Assembly (NCBI GenBank): GCA_902774845.1
Contig: CACYJU010000011.1
Coordinates: forward strand, 62,001-126,000
Length of the DNA stretch: 64,000 bases
Direction of reading: 5' to 3'
Source: an uncultured Bacteroidota bacterium
GTDB taxonomy: Bacteria; Bacteroidota; Bacteroidia; Bacteroidales; P3
Each line of letters opens with the position of its first letter. Position 1 is the first letter of the stretch. Below are positions 15,407-24,352 of this stretch, piece by piece. The translations under genes and the position numbers were made by a program. A model generated the notes under the pieces. The model did no database searches. It was not told the DNA's origin and worked only from the letters and a program-made list of their open reading frames with translations.

Positions 15407-16645
15407 ATGAAGACGCAAGATCTTATTGAATCATTTTCCGAATTCAAAGAGTTCAAGAATATCGACAGGGAAAGGTTGATGCGCATATTGGAGGAGGTTT
15501 TCAGGGCTGCTCTCTCGAAGAAGTACGGCACCGACGACAACTTCAACATCATCGTCAACATCGACAAGGGTGACCTCGAAATCTACCGCAACCGTCTTAT
15601 CGTCGAGGACGACGAGCTGAAAGACCCACGCAGAGAGATCGCACTCAGCGAGGCTGTGAAGATCGAGAGCGACTTCGAGGTCGGCGAAGAGGTGTCTGAG
15701 CCTATCTCGATGAGCGAGTTCGGCCGCCGCGAGATCCTCACCATCCGCCAGAACCTGGTGTCGAAAGTGCAGGACTATGAGAAATCGCTGGTGTTCCAGA
15801 AATATAAAGAGCGTGTGGGTGAGGTCATCGTGGGTGAGGTCTACCAGCCTTGGAACAAGGAGATCATCGTGCTCGACGAGGACAAGATAGAGCTGGTGCT
15901 CCCCAAGAGCGAGCAGATACCTTCGGACCACTACCACAAGGGCGACACCGTGAGAGCCGTCGTGCTCAAGGTCGAGATGCGCAACAACAACCCCGTCATC
16001 ATCCTTTCTCGCACTTCTCCCATCTTCCTCGAGAGACTCATGGAAGCTGAGGTGCCCGAGATCTACGACGGCCTGATAACTATCAAGAATATCGTGCGTG
16101 TTCCTGGCGAGAGAGCCAAGATTGCAGTCGAAAGCTATGACGACCGTATCGACCCCGTGGGAAGCTGCGTGGGTGTCAAGGGTAGCCGCATACACGGCAT
16201 CGTGAGAGAGCTCCACAACGAGAATATCGACGTGCTGAACTACACTTCCCGTACCGACCTCATGATACAGCGTGCCTTGAGTCCCGCCCGTGTATCGAAC
16301 ATCAAGATAGACGAAGAGAACAAGCGTGCCAAGGTCTTCATGGATCCCGACCAGGTCTCGCTGGCAATAGGTAAGGGCGGTCACAACATCAAGCTGGCCG
16401 GCAAGCTGGTAGGCTACGAGATCGAGGTCTACAGAGACTCTGACGAAGACTACGACGATGTCGACCTGCAAGAGTTCAACGACGAAATCGACCAGTGGAT
16501 CATCGACGTCCTGGTGAGCATCGGATGCGATACCGCCAAGAGCGTGCTGAACATCTCGAAGGAAGACCTGCTCAAGCGCACCGACCTCGAGGAAGAAACC
16601 ATCGACCACGTGCTTGATGTTCTAAAGTCCGAATTCGAGGAATAA
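15407..16645 (+). CDS. nusA: Transcription termination/antitermination factor NusA
   Basis: The 412-residue protein has the NusA order: N-terminal RNA-polymerase-binding domain (residues 1-130, including RERLMRILEEVFRAALSKKY), an S1 domain (about 135-205), two KH domains (GSCVGVKGSRIHGIVRELHN near residue 245 and SLAIGKGGHNIKLAGKLVGY near residue 322), and a short helix-hairpin-helix-like C-terminus (SVLNISKEDLLKRTDLEEE). It lacks the two long acidic repeats of E. coli NusA, as is usual in Bacteroidota. It modulates pausing, termination and antitermination. It lies between rimP and infB. Confidence 0.95.
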   Translation: MKTQDLIESFSEFKEFKNIDRERLMRILEEVFRAALSKKYGTDDNFNIIVNIDKGDLEIYRNRLIVEDDELKDPRREIALSEAVKIESDFEVGEEVSEPISMSEFGRREILTIRQNLVSKVQDYEKSLVFQKYKERVGEVIVGEVYQPWNKEIIVLDEDKIELVLPKSEQIPSDHYHKGDTVRAVVLKVEMRNNNPVIILSRTSPIFLERLMEAEVPEIYDGLITIKNIVRVPGERAKIAVESYDDRIDPVGSCVGVKGSRIHGIVRELHNENIDVLNYTSRTDLMIQRALSPARVSNIKIDEENKRAKVFMDPDQVSLAIGKGGHNIKLAGKLVGYEIEVYRDSDEDYDDVDLQEFNDEIDQWIIDVLVSIGCDTAKSVLNISKEDLLKRTDLEEETIDHVLDVLKSEFEE

Positions 16646-16649
16646 TACT

Positions 16650-16716
16650 CAAACACTAAGGCAGCCAAGCTATCAGGCAATAAAAGCAATCAAGCAATCA
16701 GGCAATCAAAAAACTT
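16650..16716. repeat. Short octamer repeat between nusA and infB
   Basis: The words AATCAAGC, AATCAGGC and related forms fill the gap inside the operon, ending just before the infB ATG. Confidence 0.6.
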
Positions 16717-16720
16717 TTTA

Positions 16721-19681
16721 ATGGCAGACGAACCGAAAAATATCAGACTCAGCAAAGCAGCAAAAGAGTTCAACGTAAGCGTGCAGACTATCGCTGAATA
16801 TCTTGCAACGAAAGGGCAGGTTATCGACCAGAACCCCAATGTCAAACTCACGCCGGAACAGTACAACCTCGTGGCTGACAAGTTCCAGACAGAGCGTGAA
16901 GTGCGTGAGCAGGCTGAGAAAATAGAGATGCCCGTCAACGGGGAGACCGTCTCTATCGCAGCCGACGAACCCAACAAGACGAAGGACTCCTCTGACGAGG
17001 AGGTGATCATAAAGAACGCCTTCGCTGCCAAGACTCCGGCTACCACCGCCGAGGCGGCGGAGAAACCTGCCAAACGCACGAAGAAAGCCGAAGCCGAGAA
17101 GCCGGCTGAGGAGAAACCGGTCGAAGAAAAACCTGCTGAGAAAGAGAAGAAGTCTGCCGCCAAGAAAGAGTCTGCCAAAGAGAGCAAGAAAGAGACCAAG
17201 GAGAAAGCCAAGAAACAGCCAGCTGAAGAAGAGGCTCCTAAAGCTGAAGAGGTGACTGAAGAAAAGCCTGAGGAGAAAGAGAAGCAGATCGGCGGGCTGA
17301 AGATCCTCGACAAGATCGACCTCGACTCTATCCCGTCGTCGACTCCGGCGAAGAAGAGCAAGAAGTCGACGAAAGCCACCAAGGAAAGCAAGAAGACCGC
17401 TGCCAAAGAGGTGGAAGAGGAGCCGACACCCAAGAAAGAAGAGAAACCCGCACCGGAACCTGTGGTAGAGGAACCCGTGGTGGAAGAGCCCGTGAAGGAA
17501 GAGAAGAAAGTGGAGTTCATCCCGACGGAATACCAGAAACTCGAAGGTCCCAAGGTGCTCGACAAGATCGACCTCTCGCAGATAGAGAAACCGCGTCAGG
17601 CCGACGGTGAGCGTAAGAAGAGAAAGCGCATACATAAGGATGGCGTGAAGGTCGACAGCAAGGGCGTCATCGCCTCGATGGCCAACTCCGACGCTTCTCA
17701 TGCCAAGCCGGGCAAAGACCGCAAGAGCGAGAAGCAGAACAAGAAGAAAGGCCCCGAAAAGAAGAAGGTCGAAATCGACGACAACGAGATAGAAAAGCAG
17801 ATACGCGACACCCTCGCCCGCCTCGGTAGCAAGGGAAAGTCGCAGACCTCCAAACATAACCGCGAGAAGCGCCAGAAGGTGCATGCTCAGATGGAGGAGG
17901 AGCTGATGCAGGAGATGGAGAACCAGAAGGTTCTGCAGGTGACGGAGTTCGTCACCGCCAACGAGCTGGCCACCATGATGAACGTGCCGGTCACGAAAAT
18001 CATCGCTACCTGCATGTCGGTGGGTATCTTCGTGAATATCAACCAGCGTCTCGACGCAGAGACCATCAAACTTATCACCGACGAGTTCGGATTCCAGGTC
18101 AACTTTGCCGACGAGGATGTGGTGAACACCATCCATCAGATCGAGGAAGAAGACCGTCCGGAAGACATGATAACCCGCAACCCGATCATCACCGTCATGG
18201 GTCACGTCGACCACGGTAAGACCTCGTTGCTCGACTATATCCGCAAGACCAACGTCATCGCAGGTGAGGCGGGCGGTATCACACAGCATATCGGTGCTTA
18301 CGAGGTGCAGACCGCTGACGGACGCAAGATCACCTTCCTCGACACACCTGGTCACGAGGCCTTCACCGCTATGCGTGCCCGTGGTGCCAAGATGACCGAT
18401 ATCGCTATCATCGTCATCGCCGCCGACGACAAGATCATGCCGCAGACCGTTGAGGCTATCAACCACGCACAGTCGGCTGGCGTGCCTATCGTCTTCGCCA
18501 TAAACAAGATTGATAAACCTGGTGCCGACCCCGACCGCATCAAGACAGAGCTGGCCAACATGAACCTGCTCATCGAGGAATGGGGTGGTAAATACCAGAG
18601 CCAGGATATCAGCGCCAAGAAGGGTATAGGCGTTGAGGAACTGCTTGAGAAGGTTATCCTGCAGGCCGATATCATGGAGCTGAAAGGCAACCCGAACAAG
18701 CGCGCCAAGGGTGTGGTCATCGAGAGCGCACTAGACAAAGGTCGCGGATATGTGGCCAAGATCCTCGTGCAGGACGGCACCATCCGCAAGGGCGACCCCA
18801 TCGTGGCAGGCGCTGTGGCAGGCCGCGTGCGTGCCATGTACAACGAGCGTAACCAAGAGGTGATGTCGGCCGGTCCTTCGCAGCCGGTACTCCTTCTCGG
18901 TCTCACTGGCGCTTGCCAGGCTGGTGACTCTTTCAACATCACCGAGAACGAGAAAGAGGCTAAAGACATCGCTGCAAAACGTACGCAGCTCCAGCGTGAG
19001 ATGGGTCTCCGCACACAGACACACCTCACCCTCGAAGAGATCGGCCGTCGCCGTGCTCTGGGTAACTTCAAAGAGCTTAACATCATCGTCAAGGGCGATG
19101 TGGACGGCTCTGTGGAAGCTCTCAGCGACTCGCTCCTCAAGCTCAGCAACGAAGAGGTGCAGGTCAACGTCATCCATAAAGGTGTGGGTCAGATTTCGGA
19201 GAACGACGTCACGTTGGCTATGGCTTCCGACGCCATCATCGTCGGATTCCAGGTGCGTCCCTCCGTGGGTGCGCGCAAGATGGCTGAGACCGAGCAGATA
19301 GACATCCGACTCTACAGCATCATCTACGATGCCATCAACGAGCTCAAGGACGCTATCGAGGGTATGTTGGCTCCCGAGACCCAGGAGAAGATCGTCGCCA
19401 ACCTCGAGATACGCGAGACCTTCAAGATATCGAAAGTTGGTACCATCGCCGGCTGTATGTGTCTGGACGGCAAGATCAACCGTCAGAGCAACGTGCGCAT
19501 CATCCGCGACGGTATCGTGGTCTATACCGGCAAGCTCGCCTCGCTCAAACGTTTCAAGGACGACGTCAAAGAGGTGGTCAGCGGTCAGGACTGCGGCTTG
19601 AACATAGAGAACTACAACGACATCAAAGTGGGCGACATCGTGGAAGCCTACGAGATAATAGAAATAAAGAGAAAACTGTAA
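16721..19681 (+). CDS. infB: Translation initiation factor IF-2
   Basis: At 986 residues this is a long IF-2. An N-terminal IF2_N helix domain ([20 protein letters not shown]) is followed by a highly charged Lys/Glu/Pro/Ala linker to about residue 370 and a second IF2_N-like domain ([20 protein letters not shown]). The G domain starts near residue 487: GHVDHGKTS (G1), DTPGHEAF (G3), NKID (G4). Domains II-IV and the fMet-tRNA-binding C-terminus complete it. The GTPase places initiator tRNA on the 30S subunit and promotes subunit joining. It closes the rimP-nusA-infB operon; an octamer array and tRNA-Arg follow. Confidence 0.97.
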   Translation: MADEPKNIRLSKAAKEFNVSVQTIAEYLATKGQVIDQNPNVKLTPEQYNLVADKFQTEREVREQAEKIEMPVNGETVSIAADEPNKTKDSSDEEVIIKNAFAAKTPATTAEAAEKPAKRTKKAEAEKPAEEKPVEEKPAEKEKKSAAKKESAKESKKETKEKAKKQPAEEEAPKAEEVTEEKPEEKEKQIGGLKILDKIDLDSIPSSTPAKKSKKSTKATKESKKTAAKEVEEEPTPKKEEKPAPEPVVEEPVVEEPVKEEKKVEFIPTEYQKLEGPKVLDKIDLSQIEKPRQADGERKKRKRIHKDGVKVDSKGVIASMANSDASHAKPGKDRKSEKQNKKKGPEKKKVEIDDNEIEKQIRDTLARLGSKGKSQTSKHNREKRQKVHAQMEEELMQEMENQKVLQVTEFVTANELATMMNVPVTKIIATCMSVGIFVNINQRLDAETIKLITDEFGFQVNFADEDVVNTIHQIEEEDRPEDMITRNPIITVMGHVDHGKTSLLDYIRKTNVIAGEAGGITQHIGAYEVQTADGRKITFLDTPGHEAFTAMRARGAKMTDIAIIVIAADDKIMPQTVEAINHAQSAGVPIVFAINKIDKPGADPDRIKTELANMNLLIEEWGGKYQSQDISAKKGIGVEELLEKVILQADIMELKGNPNKRAKGVVIESALDKGRGYVAKILVQDGTIRKGDPIVAGAVAGRVRAMYNERNQEVMSAGPSQPVLLLGLTGACQAGDSFNITENEKEAKDIAAKRTQLQREMGLRTQTHLTLEEIGRRRALGNFKELNIIVKGDVDGSVEALSDSLLKLSNEEVQVNVIHKGVGQISENDVTLAMASDAIIVGFQVRPSVGARKMAETEQIDIRLYSIIYDAINELKDAIEGMLAPETQEKIVANLEIRETFKISKVGTIAGCMCLDGKINRQSNVRIIRDGIVVYTGKLASLKRFKDDVKEVVSGQDCGLNIENYNDIKVGDIVEAYEIIEIKRKL

Positions 19682-19682
19682 T

Positions 19683-19880
19683 CTCACTAACGCAATCACA
19701 CATTCAAACTAACGCCCTGTGCGGGCACGGACCATTAACGCAATCAAGCAATCACTCACGCAATCAAGCAATCACTCACGCAATCAAGCATTAACGCAAT
19801 CAAGCAATCACTCACGCAATCAAGCATTAACGCAATCAAGCAATCACTCATGCAATCAAGCAATAACGCAATCAAGCAAT
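19683..19880. repeat. Octamer repeat array (period 8) with 4-bp half words, plus one CGCCCTGTGCGGGCACG element
   Basis: From 19740 the plus strand reads AATCAAGC-AATCACTC-ACGC repeated, alternating with ATTAACGC. The half word ACGC (once ATGC) recurs after each AATCACTC, so a higher-order unit of 20 or 28 bp has been copied several times. A copy of the GC-rich element seen at 13774 lies at 19711-19736. The array ends 7 bp before tRNA-Arg. Confidence 0.9.
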
Positions 19881-19887
19881 AAAAAAA

Positions 19888-19959
19888 GCCTCCTTAGTTC
19901 AACGGATAGAACGGAAGTTTCCTAAACTTTAAATGAGGGTTCGATTCCCCCAGGAGGTA
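19888..19959 (+). tRNA. tRNA-Arg(CCT), CCA not encoded
   Basis: Acceptor GCCTCCT/AGGAGGT (first pair G-U), D arm GTTC-AACGGATA-GAAC, anticodon arm GAAGT-TTCCTAA-ACTTT with anticodon CCT, and T arm GAGGG-TTCGATT-CCCCC with one A-C mismatch. The discriminator is A, followed by CGA, so CCA is added after transcription. It reads AGG codons. Confidence 0.93.
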
Positions 19960-19990
19960 CGAGAAATAAATAACAAATAAATATAGTACA

Positions 19991-22123
19991 ATGAAAATCT
20001 ATCAGACTTCTGACATTCGCAACATCGCCCTCGTGGGTGGAGCAAAATCGGGTAAGACCACTATGGCCGAGGCTATGGCTTTCTGTGGCGGACTTATCAA
20101 TCGTCGCGGAACCGTCGATGGCAAGAACACCATCAGCGACTATCGTGACATAGAGCTTGACCGCAAATACTCGGTCGAGACAACCCTTATGTACACCGAG
20201 TTCGGTGGCAAGAAAATCAATATCCTCGACGTTCCCGGTTTCGCCGACTATCAGGGCGAACTGGATGCTGCCCTCAACGTGGTGGAGGCTGCCGTAGTGG
20301 TAGTCAACGCACAGAGCGGCGTCGAAGTTGGAACCGAGGTTGCCAACCGTTACGCTGCCAAACTCAACACCCCGATGATTTTCGTGGTGAACCACCTCGA
20401 CGCAGAGAAGGCTAACTTCGACGACAGCGTCAACCAGCTGAAAGACTTCTTCGGTGGCAAGTGCACCGTGCTGCAGTTCCCCACCAACGCTGGTCTCGGA
20501 TTCAACCAGATAGTGGATATCGTGTCGAACAAGATGTACACCTTCAAGGATGGCAAAGCCACCGAGGAGGACATCCCCGCCAACTATGCTGACAAAGCCG
20601 CCGAGATGCGTATGGCCCTCGTAGAGGAAGCCGCCGCTGCCGACGACGCCCTCATGGAGAAATACTTCGAAAACGGTGACCTCACTCCCGAGGAACTCAC
20701 CAAAGCCCTGAAGCTCGCTATCGACAAGCGCGACCTCTTCCCCATCCTCTGCAGCAGCGCTAAAGAGAATATGGGTGTTGCCCGTCTGCTCGAATTCATC
20801 AGCCAGAACGTGCCTGCACCCAACGAGGTGGCTAACTGCAAGAAGACCAAAGGTGGCAAAGAACTTAAGAACAATAACGCCAACCCGACCGTCGCCTTCG
20901 CCTTCAAGAGCGCCAAGGACAAGAACCTCGGTGAAATCACCTACCTCCGTATCTACGAAGGTGAGCTGGCCGAAGCTCAGGATGTCATCAACGCCTGCAA
21001 CCAGAGCAAGGAGCGCGTCAGCCAGGTGCTCGTATGCAGCGGTAAAGACCGTCAGCGTGTAGAGAAAGCTTCCGCCGGCGACATCGTCTGCACCATCAAG
21101 CTGAAAGACGTTAAGATCAACCATACCCTCACCACCGCCAAGAACACCGACGACGCTGTCGAGGAGATCGTCTTCCCGACTCCTATCTATATGGTCGCCG
21201 TGAAGGCAGCCAACAGCAACGACGACGAGAAAGTCGGTGCCGCTCTGAAAGACCTCTCCACCTACGACAAGAGCCTCTCGCTCGAGAACAGCCGTGAGCT
21301 GCGTCAGGTCATCCTCGGTTGCCAGGGTGAGCTCCACCTCAACACCGTGAAGTGGTACTTCGAGAACCAGTACAAGCTGGCTGTCAACTTCACCGCTCCC
21401 AACGTGCCTTACCGTGAGACCATCACCAAGAGCGCTGAGGCTATGTACCGCCACAAGAAACAGTCGGGTGGTAGCGGTCAGTTCGGTGAGGTACACATGC
21501 TCATCGAGCCTTATTATGACGGCATGCCCAACCAGACCAAATATCCTATCCGCGACACTCAGGAGTATCCGCTGGAGTGGGGCGGCAAGCTGGTCTTCAA
21601 CAACTGTATCGTTGGAGGTAGCATCGACGCACGCTTCATGCCCGCCATCCTCAAGGGTATCATGGAGAAGATGGAACAGGGCCCTCTGACCGGTTCCTAC
21701 GCACGCGATATCGTCGTCAACATCTACGACGGTAAGATGCACCCGGTTGACTCGAACGAAACCGCCTTCAAGATTGCAGGCCGTACCGCCTTCCGCGAGG
21801 CTTTCAAGCAGGCTAACCCCAAGATTAAAGAGCCTATCTACGATGTGGCTGTGACCGTCCCAACCGAGAGCCAGGGAGGCGTTATGACCGACCTCCAGGG
21901 CCGTCGTGCCATCGTGATGGGTATGGATGCCGAAGGCAAGTATACCACCCTCCGTGCCAAAGCTCCGTTGGCTGAGATGAACCGTTACTGCACCGCCCTG
22001 AGTTCGCTCACCAGCGGCCGCGGTACCTTCACCATGACCTTCAGCAGCTATGAGCTCGTGCCCGCCGATGTACAGCAGGCTCTGCTCAAAGCCTACGAAG
22101 AGGCAGCCAGCGAGGAAGAGTAG
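19991..22123 (+). CDS. EF-G2-like elongation factor G paralogue
   Basis: This 710-residue protein keeps the whole EF-G domain order: G domain (1-280), domain II (300-390), III, IV (YRHKKQSGGSGQFGEVHMLI onward) and V (about 600-690). The G domain is altered. The P-loop is intact (GGAKSGKT, residues 16-23), but DTPGH is DVPGFADY (80-87), so the catalytic His is Phe84. NKxD is NHLD (134-137), and the switch I 'RGIT' is RKYS. A Bacteroides EF-G paralogue (EF-G2) that supports translocation without GTP hydrolysis has been described, and this protein fits that type. It stands alone after tRNA-Arg and ends at a strong terminator. The canonical fusA must lie elsewhere. Confidence 0.85.
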   Translation: MKIYQTSDIRNIALVGGAKSGKTTMAEAMAFCGGLINRRGTVDGKNTISDYRDIELDRKYSVETTLMYTEFGGKKINILDVPGFADYQGELDAALNVVEAAVVVVNAQSGVEVGTEVANRYAAKLNTPMIFVVNHLDAEKANFDDSVNQLKDFFGGKCTVLQFPTNAGLGFNQIVDIVSNKMYTFKDGKATEEDIPANYADKAAEMRMALVEEAAAADDALMEKYFENGDLTPEELTKALKLAIDKRDLFPILCSSAKENMGVARLLEFISQNVPAPNEVANCKKTKGGKELKNNNANPTVAFAFKSAKDKNLGEITYLRIYEGELAEAQDVINACNQSKERVSQVLVCSGKDRQRVEKASAGDIVCTIKLKDVKINHTLTTAKNTDDAVEEIVFPTPIYMVAVKAANSNDDEKVGAALKDLSTYDKSLSLENSRELRQVILGCQGELHLNTVKWYFENQYKLAVNFTAPNVPYRETITKSAEAMYRHKKQSGGSGQFGEVHMLIEPYYDGMPNQTKYPIRDTQEYPLEWGGKLVFNNCIVGGSIDARFMPAILKGIMEKMEQGPLTGSYARDIVVNIYDGKMHPVDSNETAFKIAGRTAFREAFKQANPKIKEPIYDVAVTVPTESQGGVMTDLQGRRAIVMGMDAEGKYTTLRAKAPLAEMNRYCTALSSLTSGRGTFTMTFSSYELVPADVQQALLKAYEEAASEEE

Positions 22124-22173
22124 CCGCGTGCTCGCGGAGAGCAATAAAGCTTACGCGGGTTTTATACCGAAAC

Positions 22174-22205
22174 AAGGCGGAGTCATTGCGACCCCGCCTT
22201 TTTTA
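22174..22205 (+). terminator. Intrinsic terminator after the EF-G2-like gene
   Basis: AAGGCGG (22174-22180) pairs with CCGCCTT (22194-22200), followed by TTTT. The gap between it and yraN (22206-22377) shows no gene. Confidence 0.85.
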
Positions 22206-22377
22206 TGCGTTCTTGTCTCGCACAACATTCGAAACTGTAGGAAAAAGGGAACAATAGAGGAGTTGACCTATGTTTCTTTAACGTTAATTATCGTGTAATT
22301 AGTCGTATAATTAATCATTAATTTATGTACATTTTGTTTGTCATGCCCTTTTAGGGTCAACATCTATATCATTGCCA

Positions 22378-22407
22378 AAAAGGACGTCCACAGCGTGGCC
22401 CCCTTTT
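22378..22407 (-). terminator. Probable intrinsic terminator after yraN
   Basis: Outer arms AAAAGG and CCTTTT enclose an inner CCAC/GTGG pairing; on the minus strand the hairpin ends in CCTTTTT. The stem is interrupted by unpaired bases. Confidence 0.5.
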
Positions 22408-22409
22408 CA

Positions 22410-22781
22410 TTACTTGAAGATGCTGAAAGCGCTGAAAGCGTTCTCGATATGGTTTATGCGGTATCCGGTGGAGCCCACCTCGATGGCCATGATGTCAAAC
22501 CGCACCTCCTCGCTGCGGTTCTTCGAGAGGACGTAGGTGTTGGCGAGGTTGATATAAGCCCGCTGTTTCTTGTAGTCGACAAACTCTTGCGGGTCGCCGA
22601 ACTGTCGTGAGCTGCGGGTCTTCACCTCCACGAAGACGATAAACCCCTCCTTGTAGGCTATGATGTCAGCCTCGAGCTTTCCCATACGCCAGTTCGTGTC
22701 CAGGATGACGTAGCCGTTATCCTCGAGATGTTTTTTCGCTATTTCCTCGCCGACCTTTCCTATATCGTTGTTCCAAGCCAT
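22410..22781 (-). CDS. yraN: YraN family (UPF0102) PD-(D/E)XK nuclease-like protein
   Basis: Starting at ATG 22781 the protein has 123 residues, the family length. The N-terminus is GKVGEEIAKKHLEDNGYVIL, and the nuclease core is LEADIIAYKEGFIVFVEVKT, with Asp and E-V-K of the PD-(D/E)XK motif; the family's second block is KKQRAYINLANTYVL. It resembles Holliday-junction resolvase folds, and its cellular role is unproven. An upstream in-frame extension would add about 43 hydrophobic residues without similarity and overlap the divergent korD promoter region, so I reject it. It is transcribed away from korDABC. Confidence 0.88.
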   Translation of the reverse strand: MAWNNDIGKVGEEIAKKHLEDNGYVILDTNWRMGKLEADIIAYKEGFIVFVEVKTRSSRQFGDPQEFVDYKKQRAYINLANTYVLSKNRSEEVRFDIMAIEVGSTGYRINHIENAFSAFSIFK

Positions 22782-22851
22782 AGTCAGAGTGTTAAAGTGA
22801 GACGCTAAAAGTGCTTGATAGACAATAAAGAAACGAGGGTGAAAAAATAAA

Positions 22852-22883
22852 ATTGCAAATAGATGAAAAAATACGTAACTTTG
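22852..22883 (+). promoter_or_regulatory. Promoter of the kor operon (ATTG-N20-TAACTTTG)
   Basis: ATTG (22852-22855), 20 bp, TAACTTTG (22876-22883). A perfect hairpin ACTTTG-AAA-CAAAGT (22891-22905) follows at the expected start of the transcript. Confidence 0.7.
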
Positions 22884-22939
22884 CAGTCCGACTTTGAAAC
22901 AAAGTATCAATTAATATTTAATCACATAAAACTAAAACT

Positions 22940-23158
22940 ATGGCATTTAAAGGACAAATCGTAATCGACACGGAGCGTTGCAAGGGCTGCGCAGTATGCC
23001 TCGCCGCATGCCCGATGCAGTGCATCGCGCTGTCGAAAAATGTAAACGGCAAGGGTTACAACTACACCGAGACCGTCAATGACAAATGCATCGGATGCGC
23101 CAGCTGCGCAATAGTATGCCCTGACGGCGTCATCTCGGTTTACAAAATCAAGTGTTAA
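22940..23158 (+). CDS. korD: 2-oxoacid:ferredoxin oxidoreductase, ferredoxin (delta) subunit
   Basis: This 72-residue bacterial-type ferredoxin has two CxxCxxCxxxCP clusters: CKGCAVCLAACP and CIGCASCAIVCP. Together they bind two [4Fe-4S] centres that carry electrons from the TPP enzyme to ferredoxin. It is the first gene of the korDABC operon, behind a good promoter, with 19 bp to korA. Such small subunits are found in KorDABC and VorDABC enzymes, which oxidise 2-oxoglutarate or branched 2-oxoacids to acyl-CoA; the sequence alone does not settle the substrate. Confidence 0.92.
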   Translation: MAFKGQIVIDTERCKGCAVCLAACPMQCIALSKNVNGKGYNYTETVNDKCIGCASCAIVCPDGVISVYKIKC

Positions 23159-23177
23159 ACAGAAAAAAAGAAATACA

Positions 23178-24260
23178 ATGGCAAAAGAACTGAAACTGAT
23201 GAAGGGCAACGAGGCTATTGCCCGAGCAATGATTGCCAGCGGTACGGACGGCTATTTCGGCTATCCTATTACCCCGCAGTCGGAAGTTATGGAAACCCTT
23301 ATGGCCGAGAAGCCTTGGGAGGATACCGGAATGGTGGTTCTCCAGGCCGAGAGTGAGATGGCCTCCATCAATATGGTCTACGGCGGAGCCGCTACCGGTA
23401 AGAAGGTCGCCACCTCCAGCTCATCTCCCGGAATCTCGCTGATGCAGGAAGGTCTGACCTACCTTGCCGGCGCCGAAATCCCCTGCTTGGTTGTCAACGT
23501 CATGCGTGGCGGTCCCGGATTGGGAACCATCCAGCCCTCGCAGAGCGACTACTTCCAGAGCGTGAAGGGTGGTGGTCACGGTGACTATCAGCTCTACACC
23601 CTCGCTCCCGCCAGCGTTCAGGAGATGTACGACTTCGTCTTCGACGCTTGGGACATCGCTTTCAAATATCGTAACCCTGTCCTCATCCTCTCAGACGGTG
23701 CTATCGGACAGTGCATGGAGAAACTCTACACCCGCGACTATATACCTCGCTGGACCGAAGAGGAGCGTCGTAAGAACGCACCTTGGGGCACCTGGGGCAA
23801 ACCTGCCAACCGTCCTCACAACATCATCACTTCGCTCGAGCTCGACTCGGCCCGTCAGGAGGTGTTCAACCACAAACTGCAGGCCAAGTATGCCGAGATG
23901 AAGGAGAAAGAGGTGCGCTACGAGATGCTCAACTGCGACGACGCTGACTATATCTTCGTCGCTTACGGATCGTCGAGCCGTATCGCCATGAAGGCTATGC
24001 AGATGGCACGCGAGAAAGGTATCAAGGTCGGTCTGTTCCGCCTGATCACCCTCTTCCCGTTCCCGACCAAGCAGCTGGCCGAGGTTGCCAAGCATGTGAA
24101 GGGTATCCTCTGCGTTGAGATGAGTGCCGGTCAGATGATCGAGGATGTGCGCCTTGCCACCGCTTGCGGCGTCAAGACCGAACACTTCGGACGTTTCGGC
24201 GGTATCATCCCCACCCCGACCGAGGTTCTGGAGGCCCTGGAAAATAAAATTATTAAGTAA
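23178..24260 (+). CDS. korA: 2-oxoacid:ferredoxin oxidoreductase, alpha subunit
   Basis: The 360-residue subunit begins with KGNEAIARAMIASGTDGYFGYPITPQSE in the usual form (G.G.IA..A...GC....YPITPSSE), including the YPITP motif of the pyrimidine-binding domain. The middle has VMRGGPGLGTIQPSQSDYFQ, matching the family's 'R.GPSTG.PT...Q.D'. The C-terminal domain (VAYGSSSRIAMKAMQMAREK ... LFRLITLFPFP) is the transketolase C-terminal-like domain. With KorB it forms the catalytic core. Substrate is probably 2-oxoglutarate or a branched 2-oxoacid. An octamer array separates it from korB by 92 bp. Confidence 0.92.
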   Translation: MAKELKLMKGNEAIARAMIASGTDGYFGYPITPQSEVMETLMAEKPWEDTGMVVLQAESEMASINMVYGGAATGKKVATSSSSPGISLMQEGLTYLAGAEIPCLVVNVMRGGPGLGTIQPSQSDYFQSVKGGGHGDYQLYTLAPASVQEMYDFVFDAWDIAFKYRNPVLILSDGAIGQCMEKLYTRDYIPRWTEEERRKNAPWGTWGKPANRPHNIITSLELDSARQEVFNHKLQAKYAEMKEKEVRYEMLNCDDADYIFVAYGSSSRIAMKAMQMAREKGIKVGLFRLITLFPFPTKQLAEVAKHVKGILCVEMSAGQMIEDVRLATACGVKTEHFGRFGGIIPTPTEVLEALENKIIK

Positions 24261-24340
24261 TAATGCTTGAATGTGTGAATGCTTGAATGCGTGAGTAAGT
24301 GTACTCAAGCGATCAGACAATCAGACAATCAGACAATCAA
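24261..24340. repeat. Octamer array with an orientation switch inside the kor operon
   Basis: The left half reads GAATGCTT/GAATGCGT type words and the right half reads GATCAGAC and AATCAGAC words. That is, the two strand orientations of the same family meet near GAGTAAGTGTACTCAAGC (about 24292-24310), where ACTT/GAGT letters form a loose inverted repeat. Confidence 0.75.
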
Positions 24341-24352
24341 AAACAAGAAATT

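Noticed and set aside
16718..18466. A 582-residue minus-strand frame opposite infB, and similar frames opposite nusA, prfA, kbl, cdaA and folP
   Set aside because: They are antisense shadows produced by codon bias; the plus or minus partner in each case is a recognised family.
19922..22144. A 740-residue open frame on the minus strand, opposite the EF-G2-like gene
   Set aside because: It mirrors a strongly biased coding gene, is rich in His, Val, Leu and Asp in the way antisense frames of such genes are, and has no recognisable domain or promoter.
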